NCBI RefSeq assembly: GCF_007993035.1
Contig: NZ_VOOS01000004.1
Span: forward strand, 186,001 to 250,000
DNA length: 64,000 bases
Source: Vicingus serpentipes
GTDB lineage: Bacteria; Bacteroidota; Bacteroidia; Flavobacteriales_E; Vicingaceae
Reading direction: 5' to 3'
Shown here piece by piece: positions 28,905 to 38,600 of this stretch; the first letter of the stretch is position 1, and each line of letters starts with the position of its first letter. Under the pieces are notes generated by a model that saw only the letters and a program-made list of their open reading frames with translations, was not told the origin of the DNA and did not search any database. The position numbers were made by a program, and so were the translations under genes.

Positions 28905-29568
28905 GTTAAAACACTTCTTTCTTTTTACTTTCTTGGTTGCTTCGCTTTCAAGTTCTTTATTTGCTCAAAATAAACGCGTTTTAGTTGTTCCCTATACTCG
29001 GTTTCAATTTGTTTCAGAGTTTAGTTTAGAAGAAATAGCTATGCACAACGATGTTAAATCAGATGAAGTTTTTTCTGTTTACCAAAGCGAATTAAATACT
29101 GCTTTTACTGGATATGAAAATTTAACGTTTATTCCCATAAGCTCTGAAGACTATGGTGAAATAAAAAAATTTATTAGATACAATATTGATAAATTTAAAG
29201 GGAGGAAGTATAATGCTAGTAATTTATCTCTTCTTCCTGATGAGGCTTATAAATCCCTTTTAGAAGAAAACAACGCATCATATATTTTGTTTATAAACTG
29301 GTATAAGATTTCAAAATCTGTTCACACGGTTTATGTTGGAGATCGAAACAAAAGAACAAAATATTCAACCCACTTAATTGACTATGACATTTATAATCGT
29401 GAAAAAGTTAAAATATCTGGAAAAGCAAATTACCCATTAAAATGTGGCGATTTCCCTTCACAATCTGTTATTAATCATAAATCTTTAAATGCAAAAGAAT
29501 TAACTGTTTGCTATAAAAGTTTGCTCGATGAATTAGCAAAAGAACTTTCAAACTCAACAAACAAATAG
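28894..29568 (+). CDS. Secreted protein of unknown function coupled to tyrS
   Basis: A 224-residue protein with a signal peptide ([18 protein letters not shown]) ending in the AQ cleavage form common in this genome. I do not recognise the family. The mature part begins [20 protein letters not shown] and has alternating helices and strands. Two cysteines near the C terminus ([17 protein letters not shown]) could form a disulphide. Its start lies inside tyrS in another frame, so translation is probably coupled to tyrS, although a periplasmic protein has no obvious link with tRNA charging. Confidence 0.7.
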   Translation: MLFRLKHFFLFTFLVASLSSSLFAQNKRVLVVPYTRFQFVSEFSLEEIAMHNDVKSDEVFSVYQSELNTAFTGYENLTFIPISSEDYGEIKKFIRYNIDKFKGRKYNASNLSLLPDEAYKSLLEENNASYILFINWYKISKSVHTVYVGDRNKRTKYSTHLIDYDIYNREKVKISGKANYPLKCGDFPSQSVINHKSLNAKELTVCYKSLLDELAKELSNSTNK

Positions 29569-29601
29569 TCATTTTTATTCTCTTATTTTTTTTGTTCTGG
29601 C

Positions 29602-29609
29602 TAAATTTG
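29602..29609 (+). promoter_or_regulatory. -7 promoter element of plsC
   Basis: TAAATTTG is an exact TAnnTTTG match, 22 bp before the plsC ATG. No convincing -33 element. Confidence 0.5.
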
Positions 29610-29631
29610 CAACCCTAAATATAGAATATAA

Positions 29632-30330
29632 ATGTCTCTTATTCGTCTGTTTTTTTTGTTTGTGTGGACATTCTTGTTAATGCTAATTGCTCCATTATTT
29701 ATTCCTTTTACTTTCAATCGTCAATTCCCTTTATTTGTAGCTCGAACTGTTTTTTCTCCGGGTTTATTATGGATAGCAGGAATCAAATTAGAAGTAAATG
29801 GAAAAGAAAATGTTCCATTAGATCGTCCAGTAATTTTTATCGCAAACCACTGTTCTCATTTAGATATAGGAACACTTTGCCGAAGCTTACCCGTAAACCT
29901 ACATTTTATTGGCAAAAAAGAATTGGCGTGGGTCCCAATTGTGGGTTGGTACATGTGGGTTGCTGGACATATTTTTATTGATAGAAGTAATAAAAAGAAA
30001 GCGATAAAAAGCCTTGAGGTAGCTTCTCAAAAAATAAAGTCAGGAAAGAGTGTTGTAATGTACCCTGAAGGAACCAGAAGTAAAAATGGCAAACTTGGCA
30101 ATTTCAAAAAAGGAGCATTTCATTTAGCAATGCAGTCTGGAGTTCCCATAGTACCTGTTAGTATAAAAGGTACGTATAATGTTTGGCCAGCAAACAGCAA
30201 TAAGATTACCCCAGGAAATGTTAGTGTAGAAATAGGAAAACCTATTGAGTCATCAAACTATAGTAATGAAACAATTAAAAATTTTATTTCTGATGCCAGA
30301 ACAGTTATTCTTGAAATGCATCAGAAATAA
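29632..30330 (+). CDS. plsC: 1-acyl-sn-glycerol-3-phosphate acyltransferase
   Basis: A 232-residue membrane-bound acyltransferase. The N terminus is hydrophobic (residues 1-55). Motif I is NHCSHLD (NHxxxxD catalytic dyad), motif III is YPEGTRSKNGKL, and VPIVPVSIKGTY is motif IV. It adds the second acyl chain to lysophosphatidic acid, forming phosphatidic acid at the inner membrane. Stand-alone gene with its own -7 element. Nothing unusual is visible. Confidence 0.92.
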   Translation: MSLIRLFFLFVWTFLLMLIAPLFIPFTFNRQFPLFVARTVFSPGLLWIAGIKLEVNGKENVPLDRPVIFIANHCSHLDIGTLCRSLPVNLHFIGKKELAWVPIVGWYMWVAGHIFIDRSNKKKAIKSLEVASQKIKSGKSVVMYPEGTRSKNGKLGNFKKGAFHLAMQSGVPIVPVSIKGTYNVWPANSNKITPGNVSVEIGKPIESSNYSNETIKNFISDARTVILEMHQK

Positions 30331-30365
30331 ATCCAAAAAAAGCTAAAACAACAGATTATAAGACC

Positions 30366-30800
30366 CTAATTTAAAGGGATAGTTAACACTGGAATATTAG
30401 ATTGCTCAATCAGAGATTCGTCTGTGCCTGCCATAAATAAATTATATAAAAATCCATGTTTATGGTGACCGATAACTATTAAATCAACATTTAGCTTCTC
30501 AGACTCTTTGATAATAGTTTCTATAGTACTACCTTGAACTAATAACCCTTCAGCTTCAACGCCTTTTGTTTTCATATCATCAGCATACCTTTGCAATGTT
30601 CTATGCTCCTCTCTTAAATCTTGAGCTAATGTATCACGAATATATTGTGGGCCGGTACCATAACCAATAAAATCTGGTTCAGGTGCTGCGATATGAACCA
30701 ACCATACTTTAGCTCCAAATTTTGCAGCTATTTCTGTTGCCTTTTCTAAAATTATATTTGATTGATCTTCAAGCTCAATAGTTACTAATATATTTTTCAT
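30366..30800 (-). CDS. Universal stress protein (UspA family)
   Basis: A 144-residue single-domain Usp protein starting NILVTIELEDQSNIILEKA. The C-terminal nucleotide-loop region is LIVIGHHKHGFLYNLFMAGTDESLI and is followed by NIPVLTIPL, as in the ATP-binding class, although the glycine spacing differs from the strict G2xG9xG(S/T) pattern. Usp proteins act in stress survival and sometimes regulate membrane transporters. It is downstream of the carboxylase gene, separated by a terminator, so it is expressed on its own. Confidence 0.9.
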   Translation of the reverse strand: MKNILVTIELEDQSNIILEKATEIAAKFGAKVWLVHIAAPEPDFIGYGTGPQYIRDTLAQDLREEHRTLQRYADDMKTKGVEAEGLLVQGSTIETIIKESEKLNVDLIVIGHHKHGFLYNLFMAGTDESLIEQSNIPVLTIPLN

Positions 30801-30875
30801 CGCACTTTAATTTTAATGGTAATTAATACTTATTAAATTTAGTTCTTTTTATTCGTTTATTAAAAGATTTGTAAC

Positions 30876-30900
30876 AAAAAAGCCACTAAAAATAGTGGCT
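30876..30900 (-). terminator. Rho-independent terminator of the acyl-CoA carboxylase gene
   Basis: An 8-bp stem (AGCCACTA / TAGTGGCT) with a four-base loop. On the minus strand it is followed by TTTTTTG. It lies nine bases after the carboxylase stop. Confidence 0.85.
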
Positions 30901-30908
30901 CTTGTTTT

Positions 30909-32450
30909 TTATAAAGGAATATTTCCATGTTTCTTTTTAGGCAATGTATCAACCTTGTTTTCAAGCATTTTAAATGCTTTTATCAGTTTTTCTCTAGTTT
31001 GTTCTGGTTTTATTACCTCGTCTACATAACCTCTTGCTGCAGCATTATAAGGGTTTGCAAACATTTCGGCATATTCTGCTTCTTTTTCCTGCCATTTAGC
31101 ATCAGGATTTGAAGCTTCTTTAATTTCGTTTTTGAATATAATTTCGGCAGCACCTTTAGCTCCCATTACTGCAATTTCGGCAGAAGGCCATGCATAATTT
31201 AAGTCAGCTCCAATGTGCTTTGAATTCATTACATCATAAGCTCCTCCATAAGCTTTACGAGTAATTACCGTAATACGAGGCACTGTTGCTTCACTAAAAG
31301 CATACAATAGTTTCGCTCCGTTTGTAATAATTGCATTCCATTCTTGATCTGTTCCTGGCAAAAAACCTGGTACATCTTCAAAAACCAATAATGGTATATT
31401 AAACGCGTCACAAAAACGAACAAATCTAGCTCCTTTTTGAGATGATTTAATATCTAAAACGCCAGCTAAAAATGCAGGTTGATTAGCAACAATTCCTATA
31501 GACCTTCCAGCCAATCGCGCAAAACCAACAACTATATTTTCTGCAAAATCTTTATGAATCTCATAAAAACTATCTGCATCTACTGTCCCTTCTATTACTT
31601 CTTTAATATCATAAGGTTGATTAGCACTAGCAGGAACTATTGTGTTTAAATTTTCTCTTTTTTCGTTTCCTGCTTCATAAGGAAGCATTAACGCTTCTTC
31701 TTCACAATTTTGTGGCATATAAGAAAGCAATGTTTTAATGCCATTGATACACTCTATCTCGTTTGCATAAGTTAAATGTGTTACTCCTGATTTTGTTGAA
31801 TGAGCAGACGCACCACCCAAGTCTTCTGAGCTTACCTCTTCATGTGTGACAGTTTTTACAACGTTTGGCCCTGTTACAAACATGTATGATGTATTTTCAA
31901 CCATCATTATAAAGTCTGTTAATGCTGGAGAATAAACAGCCCCACCAGCACACGGCCCCATTATAGCAGATAATTGAGGAATTACACCACTTGCTTGAGT
32001 GTTTTTATAAAAAATATCGGCATAACCACCTAAACTTACAACACCTTCTTGAATTCGAGCTCCCCCTGAATCATTCAACCCTATTACTGGAGCTCCATTC
32101 TTCATGGCCATATCCATAATTTTACATATTTTCTCAGCATGGGCTTCAGCTAACGAACCTCCTAAAACTGTAAAATCTTGAGCAAAAACATAAACTAGTC
32201 TTCCACTTATTGTTCCGTATCCAGTTACAACTCCATCGCCCAAAAATTTAGTTTTATCTAATCCAAAGTTTGTTGAGCGATGTGTAACCAACATACCTAT
32301 CTCTTCAAAAGAACCATCATCTAATAAAAAGTGGATTCGCTCTCGAGCGGTTAACTTTCCTTTTGCGTGTTGCGATTCTATTCTCTTTTCTCCTCCGCCT
32401 TTTTTTGCTTCTTCAATTTTCGATTCTAGTGTTTCAAACTTGTTTTGCAT
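30909..32450 (-). CDS. pccB: Acyl-CoA (propionyl-CoA) carboxylase beta subunit
   Basis: A 513-residue carboxyltransferase of normal length. The N-terminal half has [19 protein letters not shown] and [13 protein letters not shown] (acyl-CoA oxyanion site). The C-terminal half has [19 protein letters not shown] (biotin site) and ends HGNIPL. It transfers the carboxyl group from carboxybiotin to propionyl-CoA (or another acyl-CoA), giving methylmalonyl-CoA. The biotin carboxylase and carrier subunits are not in this window. It may instead work in a methylmalonyl-CoA decarboxylase (MmdA); the sequences are hard to tell apart. The reaction consumes bicarbonate. Confidence 0.9.
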   Translation of the reverse strand: MQNKFETLESKIEEAKKGGGEKRIESQHAKGKLTARERIHFLLDDGSFEEIGMLVTHRSTNFGLDKTKFLGDGVVTGYGTISGRLVYVFAQDFTVLGGSLAEAHAEKICKIMDMAMKNGAPVIGLNDSGGARIQEGVVSLGGYADIFYKNTQASGVIPQLSAIMGPCAGGAVYSPALTDFIMMVENTSYMFVTGPNVVKTVTHEEVSSEDLGGASAHSTKSGVTHLTYANEIECINGIKTLLSYMPQNCEEEALMLPYEAGNEKRENLNTIVPASANQPYDIKEVIEGTVDADSFYEIHKDFAENIVVGFARLAGRSIGIVANQPAFLAGVLDIKSSQKGARFVRFCDAFNIPLLVFEDVPGFLPGTDQEWNAIITNGAKLLYAFSEATVPRITVITRKAYGGAYDVMNSKHIGADLNYAWPSAEIAVMGAKGAAEIIFKNEIKEASNPDAKWQEKEAEYAEMFANPYNAAARGYVDEVIKPEQTREKLIKAFKMLENKVDTLPKKKHGNIPL

Positions 32451-32489
32451 ATCTTTTCATTTTTCAGATAGTAAAAATAAAAAATACTG

Positions 32490-32501
32490 CTAATATATTA
32501 G
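32490..32501. promoter_or_regulatory. Perfect 12-bp palindrome between divergent genes
   Basis: CTAATATATTAG lies in the 93 bp between the carboxylase gene and the DUF389 gene, close to both likely promoters. It could be an operator for a dimeric repressor. The composition makes chance palindromes common, so this is weak. Confidence 0.25.
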
Positions 32502-32543
32502 GGGAAATGTTAATTTAGTATGCGACAATTAATTTGTTTTACT

Positions 32544-33995
32544 ATGCAAGAGGAGAATATTACCCCTGAAGACTCAGCAAACAAAGAAGAAAGAGCTCAA
32601 AATGAATTAAAGTTTAGCTTTTTAAAATTCTTTGTGCTATTTATCGATTATTTTAAAACCATTGTAAATATTCGTGATGAGGTTGATTATGAAGGTTCTG
32701 TTGAAGCAATACAAAAAGATATCGATTTTAAGGGGGTTAATGTTTGGGTTCTTGGTGCTTCTATCGTAATTGCTTCTATCGGTTTAAATGTAAATTCTAC
32801 AGCTGTAATTATAGGCGCTATGTTGGTTTCTCCGTTAATGGGACCAATTGTTGGTATAGGATTATCTATTGGTATTAATAATTTCCGAATGCTTACTCGC
32901 TCACTGAAAAGTTTAGGTACGGCTGTTTTAATTAGTGTAATTGTCTCTACAATTTATTTCTTATTAACACCTTTTGGAGAAGTACAATCAGAATTAATCG
33001 CAAGAACAAAACCTAACTTGCTAGATGTTTTGGTGGCTGTATTTAGTGGAATAGCTTTAATTGTTGCGAAAACACAAAGAGGAACTGTTGCCAGTGTAAT
33101 TTTTGGTGTTGCAATTGCAACAGCATTAATGCCTCCTTTATGTACTGCCGGTTATGGTTTGGCTAATGGAAATTGGCAATTCTTCTTAGGTGCTTTTTAC
33201 CTGTTTTTAATCAACTCAGTTTTTATTGCTTTATCTACCTGGTTAATTGTTAAGTACTTAAAATTTCCTTTAGCAAGCTACATGGACCCAGTTAAAGAAA
33301 AACGTGTAAAAAACTATATATTTATTATCTCATTAATTATTATTATCCCAAGCGGTTTCACTTTTTGGTCAACAATACAAGAAAGTATTTTTGAAAGTGA
33401 AGCAGAATCATTTATCTCCGAAAACTTTGTGTTTGAAGGAAGTCAAGTAATAAATAAAAACATAACTTATTATACAGATAAGCCTTCTGTTATTGAAGTT
33501 TTTTTGATAGGAGAAATCATTAATTCTAAAAGTGAAAAAGAACTTAATAACAAGCTTGAATCTTCTGGAATTAAAAATGTTAGTTTGAAAATTTATCAAT
33601 CGAAAGATAAAACAGATGAGATTGCTGGCAAATTAAGTGCTGAAGTAAAAACTGGAATAATAGAAGAGATTTACCGTAAAAATGAAGATTTAATTAAAGA
33701 TAAAGATCAAAAAATTAACTTTTTAGAAACTGAATTAATGAAGTATAGAAAAGATACAATTCCTTTTACTTCAATAAAAAAAGAAATAAAAATTCAATAC
33801 CCTCAAATTGAAAAATTATCTTATGGAAGTACCATTAGAACGGATTTTGAATCTCAACAAGACACATTACCTGTGTTTTATATATACTGGGGCAATAATT
33901 CTAGTAAAATAAATATTAAAGAAAAATCTAATGCTTTGGAACAATGGCTTAGGGTAAGGTTAGACAACAAAAAAGTAATGGTAATAAATTATTAA
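32544..33995 (+). CDS. DUF389 / TIGR00341 family membrane protein
   Basis: 483 residues from the ATG at 32544; an ATG at 32520 adds eight residues but lies about where a -7-like TAATTTAG (32511-32518) would start transcription. The first 65 residues are cytoplasmic. Then a DUF389 membrane core with about six segments follows (STAVIIGAMLVSPLMGPIVG and GVAIATALMPPLCTAGYGLA are hallmarks). The last 200 residues are a soluble domain with an ISLIIIIPSGFTFW membrane turn before it. The function of the family is not established. Single gene, divergent from the carboxylase. Confidence 0.82.
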   Translation: MQEENITPEDSANKEERAQNELKFSFLKFFVLFIDYFKTIVNIRDEVDYEGSVEAIQKDIDFKGVNVWVLGASIVIASIGLNVNSTAVIIGAMLVSPLMGPIVGIGLSIGINNFRMLTRSLKSLGTAVLISVIVSTIYFLLTPFGEVQSELIARTKPNLLDVLVAVFSGIALIVAKTQRGTVASVIFGVAIATALMPPLCTAGYGLANGNWQFFLGAFYLFLINSVFIALSTWLIVKYLKFPLASYMDPVKEKRVKNYIFIISLIIIIPSGFTFWSTIQESIFESEAESFISENFVFEGSQVINKNITYYTDKPSVIEVFLIGEIINSKSEKELNNKLESSGIKNVSLKIYQSKDKTDEIAGKLSAEVKTGIIEEIYRKNEDLIKDKDQKINFLETELMKYRKDTIPFTSIKKEIKIQYPQIEKLSYGSTIRTDFESQQDTLPVFYIYWGNNSSKINIKEKSNALEQWLRVRLDNKKVMVINY

Positions 33996-34019
33996 AGTTT
34001 ATTTGAACTAATTAAACTT

Positions 34020-35165
34020 CTAATATTTTTCCAAATAATGCTCTTCAATCCCATATTCACTTTTTATAGCTTCAATTTTCGAGTTAAGGTTTTCTAAGTC
34101 AGCTTTCTTGCTTGATTTAGTACCCACCAACATTACATTTTTCCGGGTGTGCTCGTTAGATATAAACTCAAAAATATTGGTGTTGTATTTGTGTTTTTCC
34201 ATAATTAAAGCACGCAAAGTGTCCGTAACCATTTCATATTGGCGTTCTTTAAAAATGCCATACTTTAATATTGGATTTTGTTGCTCCTTTCCTTTAAGTT
34301 GTTGACGTATTTGTTTGTGGCAACAAGGTGCGGTAATAATCAATTCTGAATTAGATGTCAACCCTTTATAAATAGCATCATCAGTTGCTGTGTCACAAGC
34401 ATGCAAAGCAATTAACACATCTATTTTTTTATTGTATTGTTCAATAGGTTTAGCTTCAAATTTTAAGTTCTCAAAACCACATTTTTTAGCCGTTTCATTA
34501 CAAAAATCAACCAACTCTTGTCTTAACTCAATTCCTGTAATTTTTACATCAATTTTTCGTTGGTTAACCAAGTAATCGTATAGCGCAAAAGTTAAATAAC
34601 CCTTCCCTGAACCCATGTCTACAATGCGAGCTTCGTTAGGCAATTTAGTGTTTTTTATTAAGCCCTCTATTATTTCTAAATACTTGTTTATCTGTTTAAA
34701 CTTATCTGCCATTTTTGGAATAACCATTCCGCTTTCATCACAAACTCCCAAAAGTGTTAAATACTTACCTAAAGCTGCTCTTTTAGTTTTAGGTTTGTCA
34801 TGTGTTTGTGGTGGTTTATTTTTAAAGCTAGGGTGAGTAGTTCGTGTGCTCACTTTTCCTTTTTTTGATAATTGAAGAGTAAAATCTTCGTCTAGAGTAA
34901 ACAAAATTGCAGCTCTAAATTTTCCGTCTAGCAACTTATTTATTTCTTCTTGCGCACCCTTTAAATTGTAATTTTTTACTTGGTCGTTAGTTTGATAGTG
35001 GTATGTAAAAGAAAGTTGCTGCTCTCCTTTTATCTCTATTAGTCTCACATAAACATTTAACAAGCCATCACTTTTATAAGCTGGCTTACTTAGGGTAATT
35101 TTTACAAAAGTTTCATTATTAAAACTTTCTGAAATTTTTTCAAAAAAAGGAGTTCTATCATTCAT
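34020..35165 (-). CDS. SAM-dependent methyltransferase (Methyltransf_32, METTL25-like)
   Basis: 381 residues from the ATG at 35165; six more from 35183 would lack support. The N-terminal 130 residues are a separate domain with no recognised family. Residues about 165-330 form a Rossmann methyltransferase: VDMGSGKGYLTFAL is the SAM glycine loop, TGIELRQELVDFC motif II, and LIALHACDTATD motif IV. The block ITAPCCHKQIRQQL is characteristic of the Methyltransf_32 group, which includes eukaryotic METTL25/RRNAD1-like and bacterial rRNA/tRNA-linked proteins. The substrate is unknown. Stand-alone gene, divergent from the metal-efflux locus. Confidence 0.8.
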   Translation of the reverse strand: MNDRTPFFEKISESFNNETFVKITLSKPAYKSDGLLNVYVRLIEIKGEQQLSFTYHYQTNDQVKNYNLKGAQEEINKLLDGKFRAAILFTLDEDFTLQLSKKGKVSTRTTHPSFKNKPPQTHDKPKTKRAALGKYLTLLGVCDESGMVIPKMADKFKQINKYLEIIEGLIKNTKLPNEARIVDMGSGKGYLTFALYDYLVNQRKIDVKITGIELRQELVDFCNETAKKCGFENLKFEAKPIEQYNKKIDVLIALHACDTATDDAIYKGLTSNSELIITAPCCHKQIRQQLKGKEQQNPILKYGIFKERQYEMVTDTLRALIMEKHKYNTNIFEFISNEHTRKNVMLVGTKSSKKADLENLNSKIEAIKSEYGIEEHYLEKY

Positions 35166-35198
35166 CTTACAAATGTAACCCAATTGTTATATTTTTAG

Positions 35199-35206
35199 TA
35201 ACTTTG
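35199..35206 (+). promoter_or_regulatory. -7 promoter element of the metal-efflux operon
   Basis: TAACTTTG matches TAnnTTTG exactly. A start point near 35212 favours the ATG at 35223 over the GTG at 35211. A TTG at 35184-35186 is too close to be a normal -33 element. Confidence 0.55.
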
Positions 35207-35222
35207 TTATGTGTTAAAATTG

Positions 35223-35594
35223 ATGAAATATAGTTTTGTTTATTTAGCAGCATTTATAATGTTGCTACACAATTTTATTCCTCACTCTCACAAAAGTGAG
35301 CTAAGCAACTCTGAACATCAGCAAATACATCAAACAGAATCTTCTTCTCCAATTGATTTGTTGGCACTTGTTTTTCATGAGTTTACAGAAGATGGAGAAA
35401 TGGAAGAGGTTTTACCAAACACAAACACCGCGTTTGCTGCAACATTTTTTTTGTTTCCTATTATTACTAATTCGTATAATTTTTCTCTAGAAATTGAAAG
35501 CGAGTTACTTCAACACCCTTTACCTAAAGATGAGCGACTTCAATTTGCTGGTTTTTTACCTACTCAAAGCGTTCGCCCACCCCCTTCTGCTTAA
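35223..35594 (+). CDS. Small His-rich secreted or membrane-anchored protein before czcA
   Basis: 123 residues from the ATG at 35223. The first 20 residues are hydrophobic (MKYSFVYLAAFIMLL), either a signal peptide or anchor. Right after it is a histidine-rich stretch, HNFIPHSHKSELSNSEHQQIH, with six histidines in 21 residues. It ends with a proline-rich VRPPPSA tail. Short proteins of this shape are often seen ahead of CzcA/CusA genes in Bacteroidota. The histidines and position suggest a periplasmic metal-binding or metal-sensing role (inference). The gene is 58 bp before czcA and probably in the same operon. Confidence 0.65.
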   Translation: MKYSFVYLAAFIMLLHNFIPHSHKSELSNSEHQQIHQTESSSPIDLLALVFHEFTEDGEMEEVLPNTNTAFAATFFLFPIITNSYNFSLEIESELLQHPLPKDERLQFAGFLPTQSVRPPPSA

Positions 35595-35652
35595 TGTTTT
35601 AGCCTAACAATAGGCTTTTCTAAATCATTAAGTAACTTATAATACAACACAC

Positions 35653-38600
35653 ATGTTTGAAAAAATAATTGCTTATTCATTAAAGAATAAGTTAATAGTG
35701 CTACTTCTAATTATAGCACTTATACTTGGCGGAATATTTTCTTTAAAAAATATTGCTGTTGATGCTGTTCCTGACATCACCAATAATCAGGTTCAAGTAG
35801 TAACCTCTTCTGCAACATTGCCAGCTGAAGAAGTTGAAAAGTTTATCACCTTTCCTGTAGAAATGGCTGTTGCCAACATTCCAAATGTAACTGAGGTTAG
35901 AAGTATTTCAAGATATGGACTATCCGTAGTTACCATTGTATTTGAAGACAATGTTGACATCATGAAAGCCCGTCAATTTGTTGCAGAACAATTAACCATC
36001 GCTAGAGAAGAAATTCCTACAGCGTTTGGAACACCTCAAATGATGCCAATTACAACTGGTCTTGGAGAAATCTATCAGTATGTATTACAAGTAAAGCCTG
36101 GCTATGAAGCACAATTCGATATTATGAAAGTAAGAACCATACAAGATTGGATTGTAAAACGACAATTAACAGGGTTAAAAGGAATAATAGAGGTAAGTAG
36201 TTTTGGCGGTTTAGTAAAACAATACGAGGTTAGTGTTAACCCTCTTCAACTTATGGCCTACAACATTACTATTAATGATGTTGAACGAGCTTTAACTGTC
36301 AACAACAACAATAGTGGCGGCAGTTATATTGAAAAAAATGACCAAGCGTTTTATATAAGAACCGAAGGACGAGCAGAAACATTTAGTGACATTGAAAATA
36401 TTACCATTAAAAACGAAGGTTCACCAATAAGAATAAAGGATGTTGCAGTAGTTAAGCTAGGCAGCCCTAAACGATATGGGGCAATGACAATAGATGGAAA
36501 AGGTGAAGTTGTTGGAGGAATTACTTTAATGTTAAAAGGAGCTAACTCTTCGGAAGCTGTAGACAATGTGCATGAACGAATGGAACTAGTAAAAAAATCT
36601 TTGCCTGAAGGGCTTGAGATTTACCCTTATTTGGATCGTTCTGTTTTGGTTGGAAAAACAATTAACACTGTAGTTAAAAACTTAATAGAAGGAGGGTTAA
36701 TCGTAATTTTTGTTTTAGTGCTTTTCTTAGGAAATTTCAGGGCAGGACTTATTGTTTCTTCTGTTATTCCATTATCTATGCTGTTTGCTTTAATTCTAAT
36801 GAATTTATTAGGTGTTTCAGCAAACTTAATGTCTTTAGGAGCTATAGATTTTGGAATTGTTGTTGATGGAGCAGTAATTATTGTTGAGGGGGTTTTACAT
36901 ATTCTTCATAAAAAACACAAAGGAACAACCCTTACCAAACTTCAAATGAATAACGAAATAAGAGATGCTAGTGGGCAAATTTATAATACTGCAGCTTTTG
37001 GTGTCTTAATCATTTTAGTTGTGTTTGTTCCTATTTTTACTTTAGAGGGAATTGAAGGTAAAACCTTTTTGCCAATGGCTCAAACCGTAAGTTTTGCCAT
37101 TTTAGGCTCACTTATTCTATCAGTAACATATGTTCCTGTAGCGGCTGCTTTGTTTTTAAAGAAAAAAATAAGCGACAAAATAACTTTTGCCGACAAAATT
37201 GTAATGGCATTGCAAAAACGTTATTTACCTAGCTTAAAATATGCGTTAAATAATCCTAAAAAAATACTTGTAATGGCTGTTTCTGGGTTAGTTGTTTCAT
37301 TTTTTATCTTTTCAAGAATGGGTTCTGAGTTTATACCTACACTAGAAGAAGGTGATTTAGCAATGCAAATGGCGGTAGAACCAGGAAGTTCTTTGGAAAA
37401 AAGCATTGCAACCTCAACTAAAGCTGAGAAAATTTTAAAAGATAATTTTTCTGAAGTAAAACATGTTGTCTCGAAAATAGGAACAGCAGAGGTTCCAACT
37501 GACCCAATGGCCATAGAAGATGCAGATATTATGATTATTCTAAAAGAAAAAGGCGAGTGGGAAAATGCTGAAACAAGAGAGGAATTAATCGATTTAATGA
37601 AAGAGAAGTTAGCTGTTATTAAAGACGCTTCTTTTGAATTTACACAACCTATTCAACTTCGTTTTAATGAGTTAATGACAGGGGCTAAAACAGATATTGC
37701 CATCCAAATTTTTGGAGAAGATGTTAAGCTTTTAAAAACATTAGCTGATAACACCGCAAAAGAAATTCAAAATATAAATGGTGTTGGTGATGTAAAAGTT
37801 GAACAAACAGACGGGTTAAAACAGCTTAGTGTTATTCTAGATAGAAAAAAGCTATCATTAAATCAAGTAAATGTTGATGATGTAAACAACACAATTAAAT
37901 CAGCATATGCAGGGTCTACTGTAGGCTCTATTTATGAAAACGAACGAAGTTTTGATTTAGTTGTTAGATTAAATCAAAAAAGCATACGGTCATTATCCCT
38001 AAACGGATTATTTGTTAATGACATAAATGGACATCCTGTTTCTTTAGACCAAGTTGCTAGCATAAAAGAAACTATTGCTCCAATGCAAATTTCTAGAGAG
38101 GATGCCAAAAGAAGAATATCTGTTGGTGTAAATGTGCGTGACAGAGATATTGCTTCTTTAGTTGAAGAAATACAATCAAAAATTAAAAGCAATGTTACCC
38201 TTCCTCCTGGTTATACGGTAAAATACGGAGGGCAGTTTGAAAACTTACAAAATGCTTTAAAACGACTGAAAATTGTTGTTCCTGTTGCTTTATTTCTAAT
38301 ACTATTTTTACTTTACATTGCTTTCAATTCAATAAAAGAATCTCTCATCATTTTTATGGCTGTTCCTCTTGCCTCTATTGGTGGTATTTTAGCGTTATGG
38401 CTAAGAGATTTGCCTTTTAGTATATCAGCAGGGATAGGTTTTATAGCCTTATTTGGTGTAGCTGTTTTAAATGGAATTGTATTAGTAAATGAGTTTATCC
38501 GATTAAAACAACTAAACACCTATCCAAACATGAAAGATTTAATTTTAGCTGGAGCAAACACTCGTTTACGACCTGTTTTAATGACCGCTCTTGTTGCCTC

